NCBI GenBank assembly: GCA_024220505.1 | Contig: JAKZZE010000007.1 | Coordinates: forward strand, 1,922,001 to 1,986,000 | Origin: Rhizopus arrhizus | Lineage: Eukaryota > Mucoromycota > Mucoromycetes > Mucorales > Rhizopodaceae | DNA: 64,000 nucleotides | Reading direction: 5' to 3' | Part shown: piece after piece, positions 24,897-36,834 of the stretch | How the letters are laid out: each line of letters opens with the position of its first letter | How positions within the stretch are numbered: the stretch's first letter is position 1 | Position numbers and translations under genes: made by a program | The notes under the pieces: model-generated | What the model was told of the DNA's origin: nothing | What the model saw: the letters and a program-made list of their open reading frames with translations, nothing else | Database searches by the model: none

Positions 24897-26619
24897 ATGT
24901 TACCGTCTTCTATTAGCTCACAAATTGTTGACGAGCGGCGTCTCTCGTTAATGCAAAGAAGATCCTTCGTGGCTGAACATACCAATTCATTATCTGTATC
25001 AGACATGGTACACATCTTGAGACTTTTGGGCTTGAATGTTTCAGAAGAATTCTTTAATAACCCACAGCGTGTACGTACACAATCGCTATATATAACTATT
25101 TTAAGCATCTTGTGTGGTTGGCGTATGGATCGATTTAAAAAAAAATATCAAGAGTTGACGAATAATGTAAAATTTGCTGTTGTCGTTATTGCTCTTTCTC
25201 TAATGACTCTGTCAATATAGTATGAGCAAAGTGTGTTGTTATTTAGAAAAGTGGACCAGTTACTTAAAGAGATCGGGTATCCTCGATTCAAATATGTTGA
25301 TGTCATTGCACCTAGCAAGAATCGATTGATAAACATATTCAATGTGATCATTCGACACATTCTGCTTAGACAGGAAATATGGGAAATGTGGGAAGGACGC
25401 GTGAAGCAAGTGGTAATGGCAACAACAACAACACAATGTAATCTTTATTGATCATGTCAGTTTTAGTGGATAACGATACAACAAGTAGCGAATTTATTAC
25501 AAGATAAAAAGCTTATAAAGCATCAATTGGATGAAGATCTGTAAGAAACATTATTTAACACATCTTAAAGAAACTAAACTATTGTGATATTTAGTACTTT
25601 GTACGAACAGCAAAAGGATGAAATACAGGAAATAAAAGCCAAAAACACTATGCTTGAAAAAGAACTTCAAGGATTAGAAAAGGAAACCAAAACATTGGCT
25701 GTACAGCACGAAGAAATAAAAAGCCAGCAGATTCCGTTAGTTGAGCAATTGGTAATATTAATAGCAGAAAAAGTGATAGCATTTACTTACCCGTATAAAA
25801 CATATAGCATTCATTTAAAGAAACAATTGGCATTCGAAGAGAAATATTAGCTGATTACAGAGCAAAAGCAAGCTATAACCATGAGCAGACAAAGGAAAGT
25901 ATAGAGACTTTTAAACAGCAACACCAACAATCAATTGTTTTAGTCAAACAATTGGAAGCAGCCATTCAAAAAATCGATACCATATACCCCCAATTAAGAG
26001 AAATGTCCAGAGTAAGTTTACACTGCACACATCCATATAAAACAAACACACCTAATTTTTATATAGCAATTATCAGTCGCCTCTAAATTCATTGCTAATA
26101 TCCAAGGTGATAAATCTGAATCTCGCAAAGCTAACATGACAAGCCAAGCATTGATAGATGAAATACAAAAGAACGAAAAGATCTTGACAGCTGCAGTCGA
26201 TGCTTTTAATGTAAACTATCCTTGTTTTTCACAATCTTTATTCATTCTTTTTACCATAGGACTCCAAAACAGCACTTCGTAAAAACGAAGCCCATATCGA
26301 TAAAGTAAAGAGAAAAGAACAAATTACCAAGATGAGAGACAGTGCGCATCGTGAAGAAATCAAGAACAAGAGAGCCAAATCAGAGCTGAGTTTACGAGAA
26401 ATACGCCAGTTACTCACTACAAAACTAGAAAACATTAGAAACCTAAAGGAAGAGGTAAGCACAGTTTATAATGAGCGAGCGGTTGACTAAAACAATTTAA
26501 TATAAAAAAAGTTGAAGGACATGGATCATGAAGAAAGGCTTGATAGAGAAAACTGGCATGCTGGATTGAGCAAAGTGTTTTTATATCTTGAAATTGTGGA
26601 GGATAAAGTTCAAGAGTGA
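24897..26619 (+). CDS. NUF2: Kinetochore protein Nuf2 (Ndc80 complex)
   Basis: Eight exons (24897-25166, 25221-25412, 25467-25540, 25595-25751, 25808-26011, about 26068-26210, 26260-26454, 26512-26619) encode about 447 residues, the usual Nuf2 length. Residues about 35-160 fit the Nuf2 calponin-homology domain (MVHILRLLGLNVSEEFFNNP, then a helical segment around PSKNRLINIFNVIIRHILL). The remainder is heptad-rich coiled coil (for example KAKNTMLEKELQGLEKE). Nuf2 pairs with Ndc80 to bind microtubules at the kinetochore. Recognition rests on architecture and the CH-domain pattern, so another coiled-coil protein is possible. All junctions stay in phase. The exon 6 start may be off by one base. 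The stop lies 66 bp from the convergent TUB1 stop. Confidence 0.78.
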
Positions 26620-26685
26620 GAACATCAAGAATTATTTAAACAAAACAAAAGATATTATTTTATTGTGAATAAACTGTTTAAGCGC

Positions 26686-28093
26686 TTAATATTCTTCAGC
26701 GTCTTCAATTTCAGAATCGCCCAAAGAGTCAGAACCGACTTCTTCATAATCCTTTTCGAGAGCAGCCAAATCTTCACGAGCTTCAGAGAATTCACCTTCT
26801 TCCATACCTTCACCGACATACCAGTGAACGAAAGCACGCTTGGCGTACATCAAATCAAACTTGTGATCAAGACGAGCCCAGGCTTCGGCAATGGCAGTCG
26901 TGTTGGACAACATACAGAGAGCACGTTGGACTTCAGCCAGATCACCACCAGGAACAGCAGCAGGCTTACGACAGTTGATACCGACCTTGAAACCAGTGGG
27001 ACACCAGTCGACAAATTGAATGGTACGCTTGGTTTTGATGTTGGCAATAGCAGCGTTGGTATCCTTAGGGACAACGTCACCACGGTACAAGAGACAGCAT
27101 GACATGTACTTGCCGTGACGAGGATCACACTTGACCATTTGATTGTTGGGTTCAAAACAGGCGTTGGTGATCTCTTGAACAGACATCTGTTCATGGAAGG
27201 CCTTGGCAGCGGAAATGATGGGAGCATAAGTAACCAAGGGAAAGTGAATACGAGGGTAAGGAACCAAGTTGGTTTGGAATTCGTTCAAATCGACATTCAA
27301 GGAACCATCGAAACGAAGAGAGGCAGTGATGGAGGAGACAACTTGGGCAATCAAACGGTTCAGGTTGAGGTAAGAAGGACGCTCGATGTCCAGGTTACGA
27401 CGACAGATGTCATAGATGGCTTCGTTATCAACCATGAAGGAAACATCAGAGTGTTCCAAGGTGGTATGGGTGGTCAAGATGGAGTTGTAGGGTTCAACAA
27501 CAGAGGTAGAGACTTGAGGTGCAGGGTAAACAGAGAACTCAAGTTTGGACTTCTTACCATAGTCAACAGACAAACGTTCCATCAAAAGAGCACCAAAACC
27601 GGAACCGGTACCACCACCGAAAGAGTGGAAGACCAAGAAACCTTGAAGACCGGTACAGTTATCGGCCAACTTGCGAATACGGTCCAAGACAGAGTCAACG
27701 AGCTCTTTACCGACAGTATAGTGACCACGAGCATAGTTATTGGCAGCATCTTCCTTACCAGTGATCAATTGTTCTAATCAAAAAAAGAATTTAAAAGATG
27801 GCCAAAAAAAGGATGGGGGCACTCATCTTACCAGGATGAAACAATTGACGATAGGTGCCAGTACGAACTTCGTCAACAACAGTAGGTTCTAAATCAACCA
27901 TGACAGTACGAGGGACATGTTTACCGGAACTGGTTTCACTAAAGAAAGTGTCGAATGAATTGTCACCAGCTTGAAGTTCTTGGGGAATATGACCATCAGG
28001 TTGAATACCATGTTCAAGACAATAAAGTTCCCAACAGGCATTACCAATTTGAACACCGGCTTGACCGACGTGAACAGAAATAATTTCTCTCAT
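26686..28093 (-). CDS. TUB1: Alpha-tubulin
   Basis: Two exons (28093-27832 and 27773-26686) with a 58-nt intron give 449 residues. The protein begins [20 protein letters not shown] and has the GTP-binding signature GGGTGSG. The acidic C-terminal tail ends EDAEEY, the detyrosinatable terminus of alpha-tubulin. MREI is the conserved translational autoregulation-type N terminus. It polymerises with beta-tubulin. Codon use is more GC-biased than in neighbouring genes, as expected for a highly expressed gene. The intron falls after a Phe-His-Pro sequence at residue 87. Confidence 0.98.
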
Positions 28094-28265
28094 GATTAAA
28101 GGGGTTTTAAAATAGTGTGTTTATTCAAAGAGTTAAGGAAGAATAATCCACAATGAATATGGAAAAAAAAAAAAAAAAGTTCATAAAAAATATTTTATAG
28201 TGTTCTTAAATCACCGCGCGAATCATATACATACATACAACATAAAGAAGAATTTGCTTATTTTG

Positions 28266-29423
28266 TTAAGATTTATAAACAGAAGCCACTCGTGTGTTTT
28301 CTTGTACCAATTGCTGCAACTCCGATTCTAATAAAAGTGTAGGACCATCCAGTTGATGAAAGGTCATGACCGAGGCCTGTTTGTTTTCTGTGAAATCACG
28401 ACACTGAACCCACTGTTGTCCGTTATCCATATAGAAAGAGATTTGTTGTGGCAAGACAACAAACTGAAGGCGAGACCAGTCATCGGCTGGGGTCAGGGTG
28501 ATGCTCTGTAAGGCGTCTTGATGAAATTCCATCTTGAATTTAGAGGCACCATCTTGAATACACCAGATAAACATGCTACGTGCTCGATCAAATAGACAGG
28601 TCAAGTCTCTTGGACCAAACTTCATTCTTTTCCAGGTACCGATCTGAAGTGATTCAGCAGAAAAGGCATGTACGTCGGATGCAGTAGTAACAGTGGAGGT
28701 ATCGTCATCTATAAATCAAATGAGTACAACGAGAGTAGTGGAGGAATAGATAGACTTACAAAGGGGAGTAAAATCTGTCCAGGGACTACTCATTTGCTGC
28801 TGAAAAGATAAAAAAGGATCATCATTCATCATATTATTTAACATAGGATCGTTTTCCAGTTGGATATCTACAGAAGGACCCTTATGAAAGGGAGGTTTAT
28901 AGTACATGGGATAAGGTCCGACAGTATGTGCACGGAGTCGATTCTTTTTATCCAATTCAGCAGGTGGAGGAGGAGGTGGAGGAGGAGGGATGGACATGGA
29001 CTTGAAGGATGAGAAATGCTTTTGTTTTTGCTGATTGAAATAATAATAATAGTAATAATAATAAAGATCTGGATTGGATTTGACAGGATCCTCTACTGCC
29101 ATTGGGTCTTGCTGAAACAGAGCTGCTTGACAGGCAGCGCTCGCAGCATTGGCAGCATCGTATTGCATTCGTAGTGTCTCGTTGTGCAACATGGTAGATC
29201 GCTTGGCCATATTTTTCACTTTGGCCCTGCGGTTTTGAAACCAGATCTGAATCGATCGCTCTGACATGCCGAGCTCTTTGGAAAGTTGTTCTCGAACACG
29301 ATTGTTGGGACTTTGGTTGACGGTAAAGGTCTTTTCTAGAACTGAAAGTTGTTCAGGTGTGGCTCGAGTACGTTTACGAGGTGGCGTATTCTCTTTAGAC
29401 AGATTGGGCTGTGTATAGTTCAT
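28266..29423 (-). CDS. Homeobox transcription factor (Pho2/Phx1-like)
   Basis: Exons 29423-28760 and 28708-28266 give 368 residues. Residues about 14-73 are a homeodomain (starting RKRTRATPEQLSVLEKTF, with recognition helix SIQIWFQNRRAKVKN). After it come an Ala-rich helix, a run of nine Tyr, a run of nine Pro and an acidic segment. A C-terminal domain (LQIGTWKRM, then LTCLFDRARSMFIWCIQDG) resembles the domain found behind the homeodomain in fungal Phx1/Pho2-type regulators of stress, phosphate or stationary-phase genes. DNA binding is well supported; target genes are unknown. The gene is 172 bp downstream of TUB1 on the same strand, but nothing suggests co-expression. Confidence 0.87.
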
Positions 29424-29875
29424 ATGTCAGATAATAAAGAGAAAAAGAGAGAAAGAGAAAGAGAAAGAAATGATCTACACTCTTTTATAGATTACAGCAG
29501 ACTTTATTTATTGATTCATTTATTTATTTCCCAATTTAATGCTTTTAAACGCGTGGCAAATATTAACATTCATGTTTTATTGTTTAAAAACAAAGTTTCA
29601 TTTTAAAACAATAATTAATATAAAAAAGGGTTTCTTGTTATGTAAATATAAATTGTGGAATACACGCATTAATCCTATTGTATTTCCCACTCTATTATTT
29701 ATTTTATTTGGTCCCCTCTCTCTTTTTGTGTGTCTCGAGTCACACGTGCGGTTTATGAATGGCCTGACAAATAATACAAGAGAGAGTAAACGTGAATTTT
29801 AATGATAATTTATATGTAATTTAGAAATGAATTACTTTTGTGTTACAAAGAGAGAGGGGGGTATAGAAAAAAGGA
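29424..29875. other. Intergenic region, homeobox promoter side
   Basis: About 450 bp. A purine-rich (GAGAAAGAGAAA) stretch lies at 29440-29468, just upstream of the homeobox ATG. The rest is AT-rich with a short pyrimidine tract near 29710. No gene is seen. Confidence 0.45.
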
Positions 29876-31652
29876 TTAAGCAGAATAATCGGGAGGTGGA
29901 ATAGATGGAATACGATCCAAGAGTAGCATGGTAGGTGCGGTCGATAGATAAAGTGATTGTGAAGCCAATTCAACTTGTTCACAAAATGTAAAATAACAAG
30001 GACAAAAATAAGGGCGAGGTTGATTAGGTTCGGCCACGTTTTGGATGGTTGAACGTGGTTTTTTTAATTGCTTCATCTCAGTTGGTTTAACCCCCAGTTC
30101 AAAATAACTCGGTAGCCGTCCATAATCTTCTCTCAGTCGACAATCAAAGACAGTGATGGCTGAATCTAGCAGGACGGTCTCTTGTTGACGATGTAGTTCA
30201 TCTTCTAATCTAGGTTTTGTCTTTTTTGTGTTGATGATCGTTGTCATCATCGACAAGGGCGTGCGTACGTGATTTGGGATATGTGCCTGTGGCGGAGGTG
30301 TGAGTGTGATGATTGGCTCCGAATCTGTGCTGATAAACTGTCTGTGACCCTGATTATCTATAAAAGATAGCGTCAAGCTAATCTCGATATGATGCTTTAA
30401 CAAGATCTCTTTGATATAAGTTGTGTGACGAATACCCTGAGAACATGTGGGTGAAAAGAAGGCTAATCGGTGTGCAAAGTCGTGCACCAACTCGATTCCT
30501 TTTCCATCCTTTTCAAATGCGGGTCTCAATTCTTCCGTTGTATCACTCACTTCTCCAAATTCAGCCAATCGAAAGGATCCGGCAAAGGGCATCGGAAACA
30601 CAGTGTTGTCTGTGCGCCAGGCATGCATCTCAGGCACAGAATACTTTCTAGACTCAATACAGTTCAGTTCCATGTGTTCGATACGTGTATGCTTCAGTCG
30701 AGGTTCGATAATCATTCGAGCATAAAATATGTCACCTGGCGCAAAGGCAGCGGCTTCAATGACGACTTCAATGTCTCCGCATACAAGATGTTTTTCAAAT
30801 GTCTTTGAGAGTGTTGCAAGTGAATTATTGGTCAGTAGTGAATTGGACATGTATGTACGTAAGATCAAGACTGGTTTAGAGACAACCCAATTGGAAATCA
30901 TCACAATTCCTGGTCGTTGGACCTGTGCCTCTACCGTATGCTTCACTCGTCCAAAACTATCTTCTATCGAGGTCACTGTGGACTGTAAAAAGATTAAGAA
31001 TATGATTTTGTATCTAATCAAAGACTTACATTGGGAACAACAAATGCAAACGTAAATCGATGTACGCCTGCTTGTAAAACAATCATATTTTCATCCTTTT
31101 CTTGATCGGGTGCTAATATCTTGACTGTTTGTTCTCCAAGTGATTTTTCATGTGTTAAACGAGTACCACGAGTGCCAATACCTAATCATCATTTAATAAA
31201 ATGTTTTAATTATTATTACAATCATTACCTTCAGGCCAGTAAGTAATTACTTGTGACTTTAAAGTGACTGATACATTTGATATCTTTGTCGACTTTGTTA
31301 AACTTAATACAACATTTCCAGCAAACAAAGTAGAGCCGTCGTCTGTAGGTGAGCCTCTTAATATAACAGGTTTTAAAGGATCAAATCTTAGTTGTCCATG
31401 TGAGAGTAATCCCATCTGCTTCTCTCGTGAAAAAAAAAAAAAAAATTTTCCACAATTAAAAAAAGAAAGTTGAAGAAAAAAAAAAATTGACAGGTACACC
31501 AAGACCGGCAGCGCAGGTTGGACGATTAAATTGAATGGTCTCAATTCTTTGTGGTTCTATTTGTACTGAGATTAAATCATTTATTACTCACTGCTCATCA
31601 AAATACTTGAATAGGAAACGTGCTCTTCTTTGCTTGGAATAAAGAATTGCAT
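29876..31652 (-). CDS. Arrestin-related trafficking adaptor (ART/ARRDC-type)
   Basis: Five exons (31652-31607, 31565-31498, 31418-31229, 31181-31030, 30982-29876) give 520 residues. The arrestin N domain starts at PVILRGSPTDDGSTLFAGNV, and the C domain includes FAPGDIFYARMIIEP. The protein ends IPSIPPPDYSA, placing a PPxY motif in the last residues, and has a second L-P-S-Y motif near residue 455. Such motifs recruit Rsp5/Nedd4 ubiquitin ligases, so this is probably an adaptor for plasma-membrane transporter endocytosis. The first exon (MQFFIPSKEEHVSYS) is inferred through a 41-nt intron; an alternative donor 15 nt downstream would leave an implausible 26-nt intron. The second intron contains long A/T runs. 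The cargo is unknown. Confidence 0.83.
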
Positions 31653-33114
31653 TATTTTTGAAAAAATAAAATACCATACATTTTACATCCTCTTTTTCTT
31701 ACTGTAGAAGGATACCAAGTTTTTATTTATAAAACAAGAGTTTCTTTAGGCAGTACTTGCAAATGAAACTTCATTTACTTCTTCATTAGTACAAGAAACC
31801 AATGATGAATAAAGAAGGGTCCTCCCTTGGCTATTTTTATTACTTTTGAATTGCCGACAATGATGAATTCGTTTTGTGCATTTGTCACAATGTGGTTTTA
31901 GTATCATTTTGTATGAGTAATCTAATGCGTGGTGTGTGCCACATTTCTTGTATTACATTGTCGAGCTTTATTTGTTTGTTTCAAGCGTCGCTTGGCAACC
32001 TGATTTTCCTTTTATTCTACACCATCAAGTGTTACTTGCCAACACAATTCTCCCATGCTCAACAAGAAGTTTTCCTTTCCTATTTTGTCTGTGATGGACA
32101 GGATGTTTTTGAAAAGCAGTCAAATAAAGAGAAATAGACCTGAAATGAAAGATCACCCTTTTCTTTTCACTTTTAGGGTGATTTTAGTGTTCTTGGACTG
32201 TTTCCTTACCCCCTTTCCCGTCTCATCCCGTCTTGATTGACAACAAGATAAAAGTGGTCTAGAAAAAGAAAAGGAAACATAACAAGTTTGATAGATCTGA
32301 ATGGGGTGGATGTCATTTGAATACGCAATATGAAAACACGTTGTTCATTTTTTTATTTTATCTGTGCTCAAATTAGTCTGAATTCCCTGGGAAATGTCAG
32401 TGGCCAAGACATTGACATTTGAATGCACAAAAAAGATGTCTATTCCAATCATAACATGTTGCCTTTAGTCATCTATGTTATAAACAATCAACCATTTGAT
32501 AGAAAAAGAAAGACTTCAATTTATCTGGAGTAAAGGACAAAATTACTCCTCGAATGATAGCAGAGATATATTAAGAAACATATATCTTTACTGTTTCTAT
32601 TCATGAACATACTTATTTATGAATAAAAAAGTGCCAATGATATTTGTATTGAAGAGAAAGTAGATTTAATACAAAAGTAGTCTATTAAAAATCTTATTTC
32701 AATTTGACACTCAAAGCAAATCCTTTGCTCCCACGTATTTCTCTCCAGATTCTTTAGATGCTGATTCATTGAAGATAGTGTAACAGAAATGGGAAGATGA
32801 AGATAGAGTGTCGTCGCTATCAGTATCCGGTAATTGGGTTACACATATATTTGCAAGCAACTATAAATGAAGGGTATTTTTTTTTTATTTTTCAAACCCT
32901 TGCCCTTTTTTCTTTTAAACAACCCAAAAAAAAAGAAATACTTTTTTTTTTTTCAACAACACTTTTTATTCAAAACGGTAAACCACTATTTGTATCGCTG
33001 TGAATATTTATTTAATATTTTTCTAGTTTGCCAATCTCCTTTCTTCAACACACAACCCTCACAGAGGCTATCAACGGTGCAGTGACAAACCTAAAAAACA
33101 ACATTAAATCACCA
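31653..33114. promoter_or_regulatory. Divergent intergenic region upstream of arrestin gene and INO1
   Basis: About 1.46 kb between divergent genes. Next to INO1 a likely 5'-UTR intron occupies 32978-33026 (GGTAAACC donor, TTTTTCTAG acceptor). Poly-A and poly-T runs lie at 32870-32955. I found no clear inositol-responsive CATGTG element. There is no supported gene; frames here are random. Confidence 0.45.
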
Positions 33115-34736
33115 ATGGCCCCTTCTACTACTGATAACAATATGATTCAACCACGTCTAATCAAAGTCAATTCATCTAATGTCAAGTACACAGATGAACA
33201 CATTTTAAGCAAATACAATTACTCAAATACTTTAATCACCAAACAATCCGACGGTACCCTCTTGGCTGAACCTACCGAAACAACCTATGAATTCAAGACA
33301 GACTGCAAAGTGCCTCGTCTTGGGTAAGGAAAAAAAGGTTTTTTTTTGGGTGAAATAAAAGAAACTGACGGTGTTTTAGTTTGATGATGGTCGGTTGGGG
33401 AGGCAACAATGGATCTACTTTAACTGCTTCCATCTTGGCTCACAAGCATAAACTCACTTGGCGTACGAAGCGAGGAGTACAAGAGCCAAACTATTTTGGT
33501 TCTGTCACGCAATCTTCAACTGTTCGATTGGGTGTGGATGCTGAGGGTAACGATGTACATGTGCCTCTAAAGGACATGTTACCCATGGTGAACCCTACAG
33601 ACCTTGTGCTTGGCGGTTGGGATATCTCTAGCAAGAATTTGGCCGAGTCGATGGAACGTGCCGAAGTACTTGATTATGATCTCCAACGCCAGGTGAGTGA
33701 GGAAATGAAGAACATGGTCCCTTTGCCCTCCATCTATTACCCTGACTTTATCGCCGCCAATCAATCCGATCGTGCAGACAACCTGATACCTGGAGATGAC
33801 AAGCGTGCTCATGTCGAACACATCCGTAAGGACATTCGCGACTTCAAGGCAGCCCATCATCTGGATAAGGTCATCGTGATCTGGACAGCCAACACGGAAC
33901 GTTATGCTGATCTTGTCGAGGGCGTGAACGACACGGCCGATCACTTTCTGGCCGCCGTCGATCAATCCCACCCTGAAATCGCCCCTTCCTCCATCTTTGC
34001 TTTGGCCTGTATCGAAGAAGGCGCGCCTTTCATCAATGGATCTCCTCAAAACACTTTTGTGCCTGGTTTGGTCGCTTTGGCTGAACGTCACCGTGCTTTT
34101 ATCGGTGGCGATGATTTCAAATCAGGACAGACCAAGATGAAGTCTGCTCTGGTGGATTTCCTTGTCAACGCAGGTATCAAGCCTGTCGCCATCACGTCCT
34201 ACAATCACCTGGGCAACAATGACGGCAAGAACTTGTCGTCTCACAGGCAGTTTAGATCCAAAGAGATCTCCAAGTCTACCGTGGTTGATGACATGGTCGC
34301 TGCCAATCATCTCCTCTATCAACCCGGTGAACACCCCGATCACACCGTTGTCATTAAGTATGTTCCTTCTGTGGGTGATTCGAAACGTGCGCTGGATGAA
34401 TATGAGTGTGATATCTTTATGGGCGGTCGTCAATCGATCTCTCTTTACAATATCTGTGAAGATTCCTTGCTTGCTTCTCCCTTGATCATTGACTTGGTCA
34501 TCATGGCTGAACTCATGACGCGTGTTGAGTACAAGACGGGTGAAATGACGAAATTCAGCTCCTTCCACAGTGTCTTGTCCATCTTGAGTTACATGCTCAA
34601 GGCTCCTATGGTCACCTCTGGTACGCCTGTCGTTAACGCCTTGAGCAGACAACGCACTGCAATTGAAAATCTCTTTAGGGCCTGTATCGGTTTATCTCCC
34701 AACAATGAGATGGGTTTGGAACATAAAGTTTGGTAA
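33115..34736 (+). CDS. INO1: Inositol-3-phosphate synthase
   Basis: Exons 33115-33323 and 33380-34736 give 521 residues. The NAD-binding motif [19 protein letters not shown] is followed by family hallmarks [47 protein letters not shown] and the C-terminal [16 protein letters not shown]. It converts D-glucose 6-phosphate to 1D-myo-inositol 3-phosphate in the cytosol, the committed step for phosphatidylinositol. The start was placed at the ATG in an ACCAATGGCC context, because upstream frame lies within a probable 5'-UTR and intron. Codon bias is strong (GC-rich third positions), suggesting high expression. A 56-nt intron splits the glycine-rich loop. Confidence 0.97.
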
Positions 34737-34981
34737 AAAAAAAAAAGTAAATAAAATTCGTTTTTACTTGTCCTATTTTCATGTGAAGAGTTGAATTCAA
34801 GCTTTTCATTTTATACATTTAGACGAGAGGTTTGGGGAGGATGATAAAAGTGGTTATTGCTCATTAAAGTCTTGCCTAAAGATAGAGAACATTGGATTAA
34901 ACTAAAATATAAACAAAATTTCCGTAAAGTATTTGGCTCTTCTTTTTTAATATTTCACACTCTTTTCACCTTTTAACTTCC

Positions 34982-35961
34982 ATGCCGACTGTATTGAGTC
35001 GTACGTTTGCGTTATTGAGCAACACAAAATCGTCTCATGAAACCAACTTGAACAGCAGGATCCTCCAAGGCTCCGTGACCGGATCACAACACATCTCGAT
35101 CGAATTAGAAGAGCCGATAGAGAAACCGGAGATGTCGATCTGGAAAGCAGCCGAATTGGGCGATCTGGGCGCCCTTCAGTATTACGTGGATCACAACCAG
35201 GGCATCGAACTCACGACGCTCTTGAACACGCGTGACCCAGAGACGGACAACACGTTACTTCACCTCGCGATAACCCATGGGAACCCAAAGAGCCTTTGGC
35301 CAATGATCAAGCTTCTGCTCGAAAACGGGGCGGATGCGAGCGCGTGCGATGTCTACAATGTCCAAGCGATCCACATGGTCTCCCTTCACCTTCCTCAGCA
35401 GCCTCTGCCCAGCCTGGAACTCCTCTTGAACTACAAGGCGAACCCGAACGCCACGGACGGAGACGGCTGGACCCCGCTTCACTATGCCGCCCGGTTCTGT
35501 CAAGCGCCGGAGCCAGTCATGGATCTCTTGATCTCTCGCGGCGCAGACATCAACCGTCGGGATGCTGCTCACAAGACCCCGCTCTTTGCCCTCCTGGCCA
35601 ACGGGGACCATGCCCAGATCCTGGCCAAGTACGATCCCGACCTGTCCTTGCTCGGTGACTTTCTGGATCCGGTCACACGACGGACCCGACCGGGCAGTCT
35701 CCTCGTCCAGGCCTGTAAGTATGCCCGTGAAGACTGTCTGGCGCTCTTGGTCCGATCCAAGACTATCCAAAGGTCGTCAGCCGTCAAGAGATTCGGTGGG
35801 CTTGTGAATTTGTGGCAGGGAATGAAAAGATGATGGCCTGTCTGGAAGCATTGGAAGCGACGTTGGAGGCAACCTCTTTGGAGAAGAAACAGCACGGAAG
35901 CAGGCTGCTTAAACGCGTTCACCGGATCATGAAACGCTCCAGGCTTGATGAAAACAAATAA
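34982..35961 (+). CDS. Ankyrin-repeat protein with probable frameshift
   Basis: The open frame 34982-35833 encodes 283 residues with at least four ankyrin-type repeats (DNTLLHLAITHG, then IKLLLENGADASACD, DGWTPLHYAARF and MDLLISRGADINRRDAAHKT). Near 35768 the better frame appears to shift: reading one base out of phase gives VVSRQEIRWACEFVAGNEKM and a further 45 residues to a TAA at 35959-35961. The first frame ends 50 bases later in low-quality sequence. One missing C in TATCCAAAGG would explain it, either as a sequencing error or a real mutation. The gene is much more GC-rich than its neighbours. Ankyrin repeats mediate protein binding; partners are unknown. Confidence 0.78.
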
Positions 35962-36336
35962 AAAAAAAAGGAGGAGAGATTGATGACAAAAGAGGCTGTC
36001 CATTTCGGGTTTCGTGACCCATCTGTCAAGACCCTTTGTTTTTAAATTTTGAACACTTTTGCTCTTTGAGAACGTACTTGCCCAAAGTTGGTTTGTGTCC
36101 CTTATCATTTCACACATCAATCGCTGTCAGGTCAACCATGGGATCGTCAGAAAGTAACTGGCCTAATCGTTCCCCTCCCCAATCTTAAAAAGGATCCTAG
36201 GAAAAAAAAAAAAAAAAAAAGAGAGAGAGATAGATCTGGAAAGGAAACAAGGATCCACTGATCACTTGCGATCAGCCAAGATTGCAATCAAATGAATGGG
36301 AAATAACCCCTTTTGGATCTGGTTCATTTTCTGTAG
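35962..36336. other. Intergenic region
   Basis: About 375 bp with a poly-A tract near 36200-36220 followed by GA repeats. It has slightly higher GC than average, and an exon of the decayed gene to the right could extend into it. A 122-codon Ser/Pro-rich minus-strand frame (36262-36630) overlaps its end, but I read that as the antisense shadow of the plus-strand remnant. Confidence 0.35.
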
Positions 36337-36834
36337 GTCGGGCCAAGAACATGTCCATTGGACGGATGAGCAGTTGAGATTGGTTGATGGGTCTGATGCA
36401 TCATGGTGGGCTGTGGAAATCAATGACAGAGACTTGAGGGTGATTAAAGAGGTGGGAGGAGGATAAAGAACGCTGGGTTGTGCCAAAGTGGGAGGAGAAC
36501 GAGGCTTGAAGTGGCTATTGGATGGGCCATGTGTCTTTGACAAACTCAATAAGAACAGATCTACCTTTTGACTCAAACCTTTCCCTTGTCTGTTCAGTGA
36601 ACCGATTGAGAGACAGAAAGGACATGGCATTCATGTTCAAGAAGATGCTGCTATGCTGGGTCGTATGCAAAACGATCAAAAGAAGATCATTGTATTCGAG
36701 GTCTTAGGCATTGATCCTGTCAATATCATTGTGTGTATGTCAAACATGTTCTGCGAGTACTTGCTAAAGTAGACGAGGGACTCTACTATCAACCTGGAAA
36801 ATCTGAAGCTGACATGTCAAGCGGGGATCGATAG
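36337..36834 (+). pseudogene. Decayed gene remnant, family unknown
   Basis: After a TTTTCTGTAG acceptor at 36327-36336 the plus strand is open for WTDEQLRLVDGSDASWWAVE and INDRDLRVIKE, ending at 36464. A second open piece starts near 36599 after a TCTGTTCAG acceptor (EPIERQKGHGIHVQ, then LGRMQNDQKKIIVFEVLGID). One base out of phase it continues as VYVKHVLRVLAKVDEGLYYQ and ends at TAG 36832-36834. Exon phases do not join and a frameshift lies near 36725-36735, so the locus looks broken. The protein-like frames are clearly better than those of surrounding DNA. The function is unknown. Confidence 0.45.

Noticed and set aside
26665..27777. Plus-strand ORFs opposite alpha-tubulin
   Set aside because: They are shadows of a highly conserved minus-strand gene.
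30421..31055. Plus-strand ORFs inside the arrestin gene
   Set aside because: They are antisense to the arrestin exons, which carry the conserved motifs.
33579..34652. Long minus-strand ORFs opposite INO1
   Set aside because: These are antisense shadows of the strongly codon-biased INO1 coding sequence.
36262..36630. 122-codon minus-strand Ser/Pro-rich ORF
   Set aside because: It overlaps a plus-strand remnant with splice acceptors, and its own composition follows from the complement of those frames.
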